64,000 nt of DNA, taken from the NCBI GenBank assembly GCA_945643635.1, contig CALZFC010000006.1:1102501-1166500 (forward strand), given 5' to 3'. Each line of letters starts with the position of its first letter. Position 1 is the stretch's first letter. Made by a program: the position numbers and the translations under genes. The notes below the pieces were generated by a model, which worked only from the letters and a program-made list of their open reading frames with translations, ran no database searches and was not told the origin of the DNA. This document shows, piece by piece, positions 11,948-22,167 of the stretch. Source of the DNA: Allodiplogaster sudhausi. Its lineage: Eukaryota > Nematoda > Chromadorea > Rhabditida > Diplogasteridae.

Positions 11948-12949
11948 TTGACCTCCCCAGACGTCTGGGAGAATGAAGAACAGCTTCTGGTCGTCGAGGA
12001 CTACGAAACGAAGGAGGAACCGCAGACGGAAGAGGACGAACAGAATTGCGCCTCCTCCTCTCCCCCAGCTAATTCCGCTCCCATCCCTCCCGTTCCCCGT
12101 TCCAGGACCATTTTTAGTCCACACCTTTTCACTCCACACCTCTCCCATTAAAACCTCAACCTCACTACCTCACTCATCCTCACCTCCCCCTGGCCTTCCT
12201 CCCCCTGGCCTTCTTCCCTTAACAAAATTCCCTCTTTTCGGCCTTCCGAGTTACTCGTGGCCTCCTGTCCACTCAACCACTGCTCCGAGCTCTCTTCCCG
12301 TCCCTGGTCCTTCCCCTCTCACCACCTCTACCTCTCAGGCCTCCACTCAGACCTCCAATCCTCCTCCCCTTCCTACCCCTCCGACATCTGGTCCTCCCCC
12401 CCTCCCCACCCCCCAAGTCTTTCTCCGCCGGCCACTTCCTCCGTCCGGCCCTCCAAACAATATCCCCTCCCTTCTTTCTACACGGTACACCTCATACACC
12501 CAGATCCCTCCCCCTCCTCTATCCGACATCCAGTCATGGCCTACCCCGACTCGCAACCCTCCTCGTCCGTTATCATCCTACCGGTCACCTCCCCCCCATG
12601 ATCCAGAATCACGACCCCCTCGTCCACCTCAACGCAGTCCTTCTCGTCCACGTCAACGCAGTCCTCCCCACGATCGTTCACCCGGCCCACTCCCATCCCG
12701 ATCACGCTCTGATCACTCCCCCGCGTCCTTCTTTTGCGCCTATTGCGGCGCTCGAGACGAGCACTACTCGGCGTACTGTACTTCGGTACGCACGCCGGGT
12801 CCTTCGAATCACTCCTTCGTCAACGAGTCTGCGTGAGATGTCACCTCAAGCACGACGCCCACGGTGACTGCTGGGCGTCATCAATCCGATGCACCATCTG
12901 CGGTGATGACTATCATCACAAAAATCTATGTCCTTACCTCTTCCAATGA
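11948..12949 (+). CDS. Gag-like ORF 2 of the LTR element (frameshifted)
   Basis: A short acidic frame (from 11948, ENEEQLLVVEDYETKEE region) overlaps the frame 11973-12836, which is strongly Pro/Ser-rich with RS dipeptides near its end. The second frame enters a zinc-knuckle region CAYCGARDEHYSAYC near 12738 and is then cut by TGA. The knuckle series continues in another frame up to 12949 with CVRCHLKHDAHGDC and CTICGDDYHHKNLC. The Cys/His order equals that of ORF 1 but the sequence is quite different, so this looks like a second, diverged Gag-type protein in the same element. Shifts near 12150 and 12795 are required. No protease or RT follows. Confidence 0.6.
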
Positions 12950-13299
12950 GGCCCCCTCCAAGTCCAACCCCCCCCCCCCTTTCACCCTCCAAGTCCGACC
13001 CATCCTCTCCCCCCTCCCTCTTCCCCCCTAACCTCTTCCTCGGTCCCATCTCTCAATTCATTCATCTTGTTCTGTGCTTCCTTGCTTCCAGTTACTCATA
13101 ACTCTATAAAGAAGATATTACTATGCTTTTCCATTTCAATTTTTGATACGAATCTTGTCCTTACTTTCGCTCACATTGATTCTCTACTTGTTTCTCTCTT
13201 ATTTCTTTCTCCTCCCTTTCTCATTACTCTTCCTTTTATTATCCGTCCTTGCTATTATTTTTTCCTCTTAGTCCATTTTTTTGTTTCTGGCCCCCCCAG
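12950..13299. other. C-rich 3' interior of the LTR element
   Basis: CT/C-rich sequence (C-run near 12969-12977 and GGCCCCCCCAG just before the 3' LTR). There is no polypurine tract where one is expected. Confidence 0.6.
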
Positions 13300-13573
13300 T
13301 GTATCGACAGATATACCTCTCTCAATGTCTCTATCTCTCTCACTATCTCTTCTCTCAAGCTCCGCCCCTTTGGCGGAGAGGTTGTCACTTGATTATTCTA
13401 TTGTATCTTGGTTAACGGTTGGTACGGTCGGTCGGTCAGTCGGTCGGTTCGGTTCGGTTTGGTTGTATTGGTCCATTGGTAATAAAGAGTCCTTTTGGTG
13501 GACTACGAGCATTCTACCACAATCTACATTACGGTCGGTCGGTCGGTTTGTAAGGGTAGTGGCAGCCCCTACA
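13300..13573 (+). repeat. 3' long terminal repeat
   Basis: Near-identical to 8594-8875, with three rather than five GGTC units and two substitutions. Confidence 0.9.
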
Positions 13574-13578
13574 ACATG
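13574..13578. repeat. 3' target-site duplication ACATG
   Basis: Matches 8589-8593. Confidence 0.85.
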
Positions 13579-13856
13579 TGTGATTTCGAGAGACACGCGG
13601 CTATAAAAGTCAGGAAAAATTCTAATAGATTTCAGTTGAGTTTCGTGTGCTCTTTTAATTGATGACTTTAAAGGAGCACATGAAATTCAGCGTTGTTATC
13701 TATATAGATTTCGAATATTTTCTTGACTATTGTAGTCGGCATGACTCGTATTGTAAATCATCATCATGTGCTGGCAAAAGGGCGCGAATTCAAATGTGAA
13801 TTTATGAAGCTGTTTTAAAGTATTTCAGTTATAGAAGAACACTAATTGTAAGCCAT

Positions 13857-13991
13857 ATGCTTCGCCTCGTGGACGTCTTCACCGTGCTGACTGGCATTGT
13901 CTCTGTCATCGCAGCGGGCAGCACGCTGGACGGTGTCACGTTCTCGAGGCGATACTATGGAGAGCGAGAAGACGAAGAGGCGGAGGAGTAA
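13857..13991 (+). CDS. Possible 44-residue secreted/membrane peptide
   Basis: From ATG 13857 a frame of 44 codons runs to TAA 13989-13991. Residues 4-21 are hydrophobic (LVDVFTVLTGIVSVIAA), like a signal peptide or single membrane segment; an RRYYGE stretch and a Glu-rich end follow. GC content is higher than in the surroundings, which supports coding. It could be one exon of a larger gene. I do not recognise it. Confidence 0.35.
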   Translation: MLRLVDVFTVLTGIVSVIAAGSTLDGVTFSRRYYGEREDEEAEE

Positions 13992-14245
13992 AGGGTGGGG
14001 GAGAGAGAGATAGGGAGAGAACGAAGGAGATAAAGAAAAAGGGCGATTAAGAGAAGAGAGATAAAGCGACCAACAATAGGAAAGAGGGAGAGAAAGAAAG
14101 AGAGAGAGAGAGTGAGAGAGAGAATTAAAGAAAGGGAGAAAGAAAGAAAGATAGCAAGAGAGAGAGAGAGAGAGGGTGAGAAAGGAGAAAGGGAGAGAGA
14201 GATAATGCGGCTAAAAGAGAGATAGAGAGAGAGGTGAACGTTCAC
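13992..14245. repeat. GA-rich microsatellite tract
   Basis: Polypurine GAGA/GAAA tract behind the 44-codon frame. Confidence 0.85.
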
Positions 14246-14250
14246 TCAAC

Positions 14251-14906
14251 CCCCTTGTAATCTTGCAGGCTTTCAAAAATTCATCCCTTTAAGGAATGGA
14301 TGATCGTTGCGACATCATGATCGCGTAAGTCGACTAACTCTCTAGATACCATCATTCAGTTCTCTCCCCCCCCCCCTCCATTTTTCTCTCACTCTTTTTC
14401 CCCGATCTCTCCTCAAACGCAATTATTAAGAGATCGATATGCTTGTTAGGTCTTTTATCCCCAAAGTTTTGTAGCTTACACTCAGTTCACGTAGCACATA
14501 CAGAGTGTGTTTTGTTCGCTTAAAAATAGTGAAATTGCTACTCCACATATTTGCATTTTTTTTTGTCAAATTAGTTGCTTAGTTTAATTTTATTTCACAA
14601 ACTTTTGCATAGTTTACTTATTGTCTGATTGCCAAGGACTGAATATCTATAAATTGTATGTGAAATTCAGTTGCTTAGCAAAGTCTCATATGTACATATG
14701 TAAATGAAAACTGCGCCTTGTGGTAAAGGTTCCGTGCTTCTAAAAAAAATTCCAAACCGATTACAAGGACAGCCTTCCTGTCAATAAAATAGTCTTTTTT
14801 ATTCATACTTAAAATTATTTTTTCATTCCTTTTTCAGAATTTACCAGTCGATATTCGACAAGTGCTAAAATATATACATACCTATATATATATATTTTAC
14901 AAAGGT
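14251..14906. other. Intergenic, nothing recognised
   Basis: AT-rich unique sequence with a C-run near 14366-14376; no coding or repeat signature seen. Confidence 0.5.
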
Positions 14907-16959
14907 TTAAGAGAGCCTCTCCGTAAGGGCCGAGGTGGCCCTGCCCCGGGGGAATGTGTTGGATTTTGGTAACCAAAATTTTATGAGGAGTACCCACTTG
15001 CATTGTAAAAGAAATAATGGGGTCAAATTTGTTATAAAAAATTTTTTCTTCCCAGTGCATGCAATAGTATGGCAAAACTTTGAGTGTTCATAACTTCCTT
15101 AAAACTTAATAATTTTCAGTTTTCTTTTTTTGTTTTATTTGTCATTGGAAAGCACAAAAAAAAATATATGAAGTGTTTTTTGAAAATTTCAGTTTTGACC
15201 AGTTTTAGGCATTTTTCTATTTCAGAAATTGGTTTTTTGAACATTTCAACTATTTTACGGAACAGTTCTCCATATCATAAGATAGAGCGAAGAATTCTGC
15301 ATAACATATTCCCTTTTCGTGGAATTTGAAGGATATACATTTCCTTTTTTCTATCAATATAGAAGTCTTTCCACGTCATGCAAACGACCCATGATATCGA
15401 AAGCGAATTCAGCGATCCATAACTTTGCTCAACCTTAATATCAGAAAATCATAGGTATATCATCTAAGAGCTCTCACAGAGATCTTCAAATGCTACATAC
15501 ATACTTTTATTGAAATATTTATATTTCTATGGAAAATTTCGTTCTGTACTTTTAGAAGGCCTAAAAAACTATTTTACAAACATTTCCGCATTTCAAAACA
15601 TACATCATAAGAAAGAGCGCGAAATGTTCTACAAGGTGAACCCATTTCAATAAACTTTCAAGTCTATAATGTTTTGTTATAAGTTATAAGAATAGGCTTA
15701 CCTTAGCACAATTCTTCCACGTAAAAAATTATTGGAATATTCTAATTCGAATAACCTAAACAATGAAATTCTCGGACTAAAGGATAGCGACGATACTACA
15801 CCTATTCTTATGACTTATAACAGAACAATATAGATTTGAAAGTTTATTGAAAGAGGTTCACCTTGTAGAAAATTTCACGCTCTTTCTTATGATGTATGTT
15901 TTGAAATGTGGAAATGTTTGTAAAATAGTTTTTTAAGACTTCTAAAAGTACAGAACGAAATTTTCCTTAGAAATATAAATGTTCCAATAAAAGTATGTAT
16001 GTATATAGCATTTGAAGATCTCTGTGAGAGCTCTTAGATGATATACCTATGATTTTCTGATATTAAGATTGAGCAAAGTTATGGATCGCTGAATGCGCTT
16101 TCGATATCATGGGTCGTTTGCATGACGTGGAAAGACTTCTATATTGATAGAAAAAAGGAAATGAATATCCTTCAAATTCCACGAAAAGGGAATATGTTAT
16201 GCATGTTCTTCGCTCTATCTGATGATATGGAGAACTGCTCCGGCTGGCTACTTCTGTGGACTAAAAATGAGGGTTTCATTAGTTATCATTGAATAATTTT
16301 TTTCGAAAAAACATATAAATGCATTCTCTGAGTCCCAAGGTAATACGTATATCGGTGATAGATACCTTTGCTGGTAGAGAATTTAATGGCGAATATATCG
16401 ACATCGATATTATCCCAAAAACAAAGCTTTGAAAAAAATTATACAGTTTCATCCCAACGAGCAAAAACGCGAGTGCACCAGGTTCAAGTCAAAATTTCGC
16501 AAAATGTATATCGTTCGATTTTCTTCGTAAGAACATATCTTGTGTAGTTTTATCTCCTCTTTCTTATCAACTATTAATTTGCCCCGGCGCGGGCCGTAAA
16601 ATAGTTGAAATGTCCAAGAAACCAATTTCTGAAATAGAAAAATGCCTAAAACTGGTCAAAACTGAAATTTTCAAAAAACACATCATAAATCTTTTTTGTG
16701 TGCTTTCCAATGACAAATAAAACAAAAAAAGAAAACTGAAACATATAAAGTTTTAAGGAAGTTATGAACACTCAAATTTTTGCCATACTATTGCATGCAC
16801 TGGGAAGAAAAAATTTTTTATAACAAATTTGACCCCATTATTTCTTTTACAATGCAAGTGGGTACTCCTCATAAAATTTTGGTTACCAAAATCCAACACT
16901 TTCCCCCATGTCCGGCGCCCATTGAGCGCTGCTTGATCCTTACAGAGAGGCTCTCTTAA
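14907..16959. mobile_element. Long-inverted-repeat (foldback) element 1
   Basis: A 2.05-kb near-palindrome. It begins TTAAGAGAGCCTCTCCGTAA and ends with the inverted TTACAGAGAGGCTCTCTTAA. The left arm (about 14907-15700) is matched in reverse by the right arm (about 15795-16959), for example GAGTGTTCATAACTTCC at 15081 against its complement near 16770. A spacer of about 100 bp remains. The right arm is interrupted by unrelated DNA at 16242-16593. No transposase is present. TTAA at both ends may be the target duplication. Confidence 0.85.
16242..16593. repeat. Unpaired insertion in the right arm of foldback element 1
   Basis: About 352 bp absent from the left arm, starting GGCTGGCTACTTC and ending CCCCGGCGCGGG, between right-arm sequences that are contiguous in the left arm near 15258-15270. 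Confidence 0.6.
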
Positions 16960-17124
16960 TTGTCAATCAAAGTATTTCAGAAGATTTTACCGTAACTTCG
17001 CGATTTATTGACTGAGTTGATCTCATCACTGTACTATCTTTGAATGTGCAATTCTCGGATACTATTAGGTGAAATGCGTTTATCAGGTTCATTTAAAGTT
17101 TCGCGTCTTAATCGACACCTACGA

Positions 17125-18276
17125 TTAGGCAGTCTTGTGGACGCGATGGCGATGGACCTTCTTGTGCTTTTGGCGATAGCCGCCAGTCGAGCCGCTCGCC
17201 TGAGCATACGAGGACTGTTGCTGCGCAGCGAGAACGGGCGCGGAGCCGGCACGCGGTGGGCAAGGGCAGTACTCGGCGTCCGAGCCGGGCGCGCCCGCCT
17301 CTCCAGGGCCACCGGGCCCGCCCGGGGAGCCAGGCTGGCCAGAAGAGCCAGGCGGGCCAAGGGGACCGGGCTGGCCAGGCGCGCCAGGAGCAGCGTCTTG
17401 TCCACGCTGGCCAGGCTGGCCCGGCTGTCCGGGGCTGCCCAGAGGACCTGCGGGACCGGGACGGCCACTTCCGCGGCTTCCAGGCGCTCCAGGGTGGCCA
17501 GGATTGCCGGGCTGGCCGGGGTTTCCAGGGGCACCTGCGCCACCCGCGGGGCCAGGAGGTCCAGGGCGTCCACCAGCACCAGGGCGGCCCGCGTTACCAG
17601 GCTGTCCAGGAGGTCCGGCATGTCCGGGTTGGCCATTGGGACCGGCGGGACCGGGCGCTCCAGCGGGGCACTGAATGCACCCTCCATTTCCAGAGTCGGG
17701 GCCACCGAGGGGAGAAGCGTTGCCGTTATTTCCAGGAGCTCCGGGGTGTCCGTCGTCTCCGGGGGTACCAGGAGTTCCGGGCGGGCCCGGCGGACCCGGC
17801 GGGCAGTTCGACGGCTGCGCACCGCAGTTGCAGCTTCCGCCAGCCTGTCGCTTGCCTCGCTTGAAGATGTCTGCCGCCGGGTTAGATCCCGCGACGGGAG
17901 TTCGCGTTACGGTAACCATGTCAGACCACGCGAGGTCAGCCGTATTCTGCAAGAGTGTTGAAGTTAGGTGGAAACATTGATAACAAATCATGAGTGTGGC
18001 AGCGAGCGAAAAGTGATATTTTGACTACGAAGCAAAGTGAAAATAGAATCTCGCAAGTGAAAATATAGAAGATAAAATAGCTAATAAATGATTAATTAGT
18101 AATTAAAATAGCAACACAAATGTGCTCCTTACCTTGAAGAAGCTGAGCTCCTCGAGCTTCTCCTCGTAGAACGAGTTGATGTCATTGAGAAGGTAGCCGA
18201 GTCCACCGAGGGAACTGACGACGAGAAGAGCGGCCGCGACTGAAGTGAAGGCCACGATCCTGTCGGAGGAACTCAT
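17125..18276 (-). CDS. Cuticle collagen
   Basis: Two exons on the minus strand: 18276-18133 (48 codons) and 17946-17125 (TAA stop), joined in phase 0, giving about 321 residues, the usual size. The start [15 protein letters not shown] lies before a hydrophobic signal-anchor segment and a short luminal helix, as in nematode cuticle collagens. Then follows a KRGKRQ furin-type cleavage site, a Cys-containing NC2 region (CNCG...C), a short Gly-X-Y block, the two-Cys spacer CIQC, a long Gly-X-Y domain rich in GPPG/GQPG with small interruptions, a C-P-C cluster, and a His/Lys-rich tail. Cys-linked trimers assemble in the extracellular cuticle after secretion from hypodermis. Plus-strand Arg/Gly frames opposite it are shadows. 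Confidence 0.96.
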
Positions 18277-18328
18277 CTCAGTCTCAGCTCTGTCTGGGCT
18301 GATCTGACCCAGCTGACCCTGGGTGCCC

Positions 18329-18337
18329 TTTTTATAC
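18329..18337 (-). promoter_or_regulatory. TATA box of the collagen gene
   Basis: TATAAAAAG on the minus strand, about 55 bases upstream of the ATG at 18276, fitting a short 5' leader. Confidence 0.6.
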
Positions 18338-18419
18338 TCAGCCTTTCCACCTCTCGGCACATGACTTACTCGTTCGGCTAGAGTTGTTTGTGCGCGTGTA
18401 TCGGTTACTCGGTAAGGTT

Positions 18420-19620
18420 TTTTTCCTTCTTCTATCCAACTCCAAATCTCTTTTTGCCTCTCTATCTCTCACTCTCACTCTCTTCGCCTTTTTTCATTAA
18501 ACCTATTTCTTCCTTTCTTACTCCGTTTCTTACTACTTACAATTAGAATGCAACACTAACGCTCAACTTGCGTAAGCAATGTGAGACTTAATGGGTTTAA
18601 TTGTAGTAGAAGAGAGAGAGAGAAGGTGAGAGAGCGACAGAGAGAGAGAGAGAAGAGAGAAAGAGGGAGAGAAGGTGAGAGAGCGACACAGAGAGACAGA
18701 GTGAAAGAGAGAAAGAAAGTGAGACAGCGACAGAGAGAGAGAGAAGTACAGAGAGGAGAGAGAGTGAGAAGAGAAGTCCTTGGGTGCTTCGATCGCACAA
18801 ATTGTAATGTGATCGTAGTAGTACAGAGCGGCGATACGAGTTTTTCAGAACAGCAACACTTACTCCCCCTTCGCCCTCTCGCATCTCCCTATCTCTCGCT
18901 CTCTCTCTCTCTCGTTTTTTCTCCTTCCCTCTCTCTCTCTCTCTCTTTCTCTCACTCTCTCGCTATACGCAATTTCCCTTTCTCGTCTACATCTTTCACT
19001 TTCAAATTACTCACGGCTTTCACTTTCGCTGCTGGTTCAATTAATCATCCTTTTGTTAGTATTCCATTTTCTTGCCAACATTCTAGTAGCATTTCAACGT
19101 GTGGAATTTTCTGCCACTCAGTCTGCGAAAATCTTGGTTTACACAAGAAAAAAAACCCATTTATTTTCTAAATTCGCAATAGCACTGAGGTTGACCACGG
19201 AGAAAAAACTGAAGTGTTATGTTATTCAAGGTTAGCAGTGTTTGTTTGGCGGACTTCTGAATCATTATAATCTGTTTTACTCTTTTTGATTGTAACAAGG
19301 GCACTTTAAATTGATTAAGTTTAATCCGTCAAGTTTAGGAAATTAAACGAGCAATCGCAACATAGACCGAAATATGTACATACATATGTATGTATGTACA
19401 TAACCAGGAGTTCAATGACGTGCTGCATGCACTACAACGGCGACTTGTCCACATCTAATCCACTTTCTATCTCTGCCTCTTTCTTTCTCTCTTTCTCTCT
19501 CTCGTCTTGTTCCCACTCTCTCGCTCTCTCTCTCTATCTCTCTCTCTCTGTCTCTGTCTCACTCTCTCGCTCCCTGCTTGTCCCGCTCTTTTCTCTTCAC
19601 TCTTTACACTTCTGAAGCAT
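18420..19620. repeat. CT and GA microsatellite tracts upstream of the collagen gene
   Basis: GA-rich at 18607-18775, CT-rich at 18894-18963 and 19480-19575, with AT-rich unique sequence between. The GA and CT tracts could pair. No gene seen. Confidence 0.8.
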
Positions 19621-20080
19621 CTCCATTATTGCCTTGTAAGTAAACTTGTTTCAGAGTTAAATTGTTAAATTTCAAGTGAATTTCTGTGAAGCAACAATAT
19701 ATTTGAAAGTGATTTTACGTAAGTGCAGCCATTTTACCACGACAATAATGTTTCTCGACGTTCTTGCAGTTGAATGACAAGAGATAATACCACGCATGTT
19801 GCATATTAACTAATTTTTCCCAATACTGATGCTTCCAAGTACAGTATAATTTCTTCCGTCGTTTCAAGGACAACAACTCAACACTAGTTACACATTGGAG
19901 AGACGGAGACAAAGAAACGCATTATAATTATTTTATTTCTTGCTAGGTATGGAAAGTGCATAAAACACATTATCCCATCTCGCACGCATAAACAGAAAAA
20001 TATTACCAATAATCAATTGATGAAAATTCAGAAATTTTCATTTGCACTTATTAAAGTTGATGCAAGAAGGTGCATCCTTG
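19621..20080. other. Intergenic, nothing recognised
   Basis: Unique AT-rich sequence without coding or RNA signature. Confidence 0.5.
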
Positions 20081-20085
20081 CAGAG

Positions 20086-20093
20086 TATAAAAG
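20086..20093 (+). promoter_or_regulatory. TATA-box promoter candidate
   Basis: TATAAAAG in the context GCAGAGTATAAAAGCGGC, a strong core-promoter match, about 300 bases before the ATG at 20387. Confidence 0.45.
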
Positions 20094-20386
20094 CGGCTTT
20101 CGCTCGGAGACAATATCATTCTCAACATTCTTTTTCTCGGACCGTCGACACCTTTCTCTTCCCTCTCCACTGCAGGCAGCAGAGGTTTGTATCGCACTCT
20201 ATCCCATATTTCACTTCTAGAGTTTAACCAGGAAGCTCGATGCATTACTTTGCCCACTTTCTCTTCTCGTCAACAGATTGCTCATAATAGTCATTGTCAG
20301 CAGCATACAATTCTCCAATTAATCATAATAAATATTTTTCCTTCAACAACTTTGTTGTCTTGCAAAATAGATCATTTTCCTTGCAT

Positions 20387-20680
20387 ATGTCGAACGTGGC
20401 TGGTCGTCTCTTCCTGCTGCTCTTGGTTTTCGTCGCTTTCTCCTTCGATTTGTTATGTTTAGAGAAAGAGAGATGTGAAGAGAGGAGAGCGATGCGGATA
20501 CTAAGTAAACAAATGTTAACATGGTTCTTCGAATTTGCATTTCAAGTGGTTTTAAAATTAAATATCTACATACAAACACTTTTGAATATGCAACAGAATC
20601 CTCTTCTAAAGAGATCATTCGTGTTCCAACCTTCTACTCCTCTCAATCAGTGCAAGGGAGAAGAGGAGTTCATTGACTAA
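20387..20680 (+). CDS. Possible small secreted protein
   Basis: A 97-codon frame from ATG 20387 to TAA 20678-20680. The start MSNVAGR is followed by a strongly hydrophobic stretch LFLLLLVFVAFSF, a good signal peptide, then a charged CLEKERCEERR segment. An upstream TATA box (20086) supports transcription. The later part is AT-rich and may be intron: a donor GTAAAC near 20506 and an acceptor near 20593-20595 would give a different, Ser/Arg-rich end. I do not recognise a family. Confidence 0.4.
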   Translation: MSNVAGRLFLLLLVFVAFSFDLLCLEKERCEERRAMRILSKQMLTWFFEFAFQVVLKLNIYIQTLLNMQQNPLLKRSFVFQPSTPLNQCKGEEEFID

Positions 20681-21207
20681 CTAAGCTAAGCTGGTTCCGG
20701 AGATGTGCCTACGCATGCATTCCAGTTTATCAGTTGCTAGGTTGCAGTTGATGTTGTAAATTGATTCGTATAATATTTAAAAAAAAAAGACAAATCTTGA
20801 CACGCCGAACGTGCAATCATTGAACAATGATGCCAGAAATTCTGATGCCATCAGTAAAAAGAAAATGCTCATGCGTGAATTAAAAAAACGATACTCTAAT
20901 TGTCTATTTATACAAAAAAAGCTGATTGTAAGCATTGAGAATGAGGATATGTGACAAGAGTCCGCCGGAAATGAATTGCACTTTTCCTTATTTATATGTA
21001 TATTCGGAACGCACCCTTTCAAATGTTCTTTTAAATCAAATATGTACATATATTCAACGAATATGGTATGGTTCTCTCCGTCCTTCCTCATGTCTATGTA
21101 CATATATAAGTAACTGTACCTCGTGTTGACTTATTCATACCGGAAATAAAGTTATGCTAAGTTTAGTTCCCTAAAGAGCCAAGGGAGCTTTTTAAACTAG
21201 ACGTTCT
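20681..21207. other. Intergenic, nothing recognised
   Basis: AT-rich unique sequence; no gene seen. Confidence 0.5.
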
Positions 21208-21700
21208 TTAAAGAAGGGCGATCACCGAAAATTTACTAATATGCGTTCAAACATGCAAAAATCTCGAAAGGAAATCCATCGGAGCAAACTAAGATGTACG
21301 GTACACTTGTGGCCAAATGCATGCTTTTTTTCCAAAGCGGGATGTCAATTCTGATTGACTATTTTGATGTTATTTTGTTCTTGCTAAAAGTTTTTACAGA
21401 AAAACTAACACAAAAACTTTATTAAGCTCACTAAAATGTCAAAGTCACGATGTCTTTGTAAATTTTATCTTCCTGCGATGGTAAATGTACCCTAGTTACT
21501 GTGTACACCACATTTTTGCACTGAGACACCAATATGAATTTGATTCAAAAGTTGCACTTTCAAGTGCATATACTTGAATGTGAAAGTTTTTTGTGGTCTT
21601 TCATGTGCATATCCTTTATCTATATGCTGAAAACTGTTCGAAAATACGTAAAATGTCTCATATCTCGTGAACGACTTTTCGGTGATCGCCCTCCTTTAAA
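21208..21700. mobile_element. MITE-like element with about 25-bp terminal inverted repeats
   Basis: The left end TTTAAAGAAGGGCGATCACC is mirrored at the right end by GGTGATCGCCCTCCTTTAAA, with further pairing through CGAAAA. Total 493 bp, non-coding. Related ends occur near 30233-30260 (AAGGGGGCGGCGATCATCG) and near 28873. Confidence 0.65.
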
Positions 21701-21720
21701 TATGTAAATTCGTATAAATA

Positions 21721-21870
21721 AGAAGAGAGAGAGAAAGAGAAAGAGAATGAGAAAGAGATAGAGAAAGAGAATGAGAAGGAGTTGACAGCAGCAACAAAAT
21801 GTTTAGTGAAAATAGAACGCAGCGCGTGTTGAAATGACATAAACTATGTATGTATGTATGTATGTATGTA
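21721..21870. repeat. GA-rich tract and (GTAT)n microsatellite
   Basis: AGAGAGAAAGAGAAAG type sequence at 21721-21779 and about six GTAT units at 21846-21870. Confidence 0.8.
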
Positions 21871-22167
21871 TCTCTCATCTGCTTCTCTGTTTATTTTTAA
21901 CAATCATTAATTGGAAACAGACATCTTAATTAATTGAAAGATCCTTTGAAACTTTTGACCACTAATTGTGAGCTTTTGGTCGCCGTACGCGAGACTGTCG
22001 CACCCACTCATTTTCTCTCTCAATCCCGCATGTTCGTCTGGCTATCCTTGATCACTGATCACTGCTAATTGAAAGGGAGAACTTACAAGAGTGGCGCTGC
22101 ACGGAACGTGATCCCCCCGCCAGCCCCGTTCATATCTCACCTTTAAACACACGGATTTTCGTTTCGT

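Larger units (their letters stand above)
8594..13573 (+). mobile_element. LTR retrotransposon-like element, BEL/Pao-type Gag, no visible pol
   Basis: The element is 4980 bp. It has direct LTRs of 282 and 274 bp that begin TGTATCGACAG and end CCCCTACA, and it is flanked by a perfect 5-bp duplication ACATG at 8589-8593 and 13574-13578. The LTRs differ by about two substitutions and two GGTC units, so the insertion is young. Sequence just inside the 5' LTR (TGGTGCGTCGGC, about 8879) fits a tRNA primer-binding site. Two plus-strand reading frames (9112-10405 and 11948-12949) carry the Cys/His knuckle layout of BEL/Pao Gag. No reverse transcriptase, integrase or protease signature is visible in the 4.4-kb interior, so the element is presumably mobilised by a partner. 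Confidence 0.88.

Noticed and set aside
17034..17961. Overlapping 100-305-codon frames on the plus strand and an extra minus-strand frame
   Set aside because: Shadows of the GC-rich Gly-X-Y repeats of the collagen exon.
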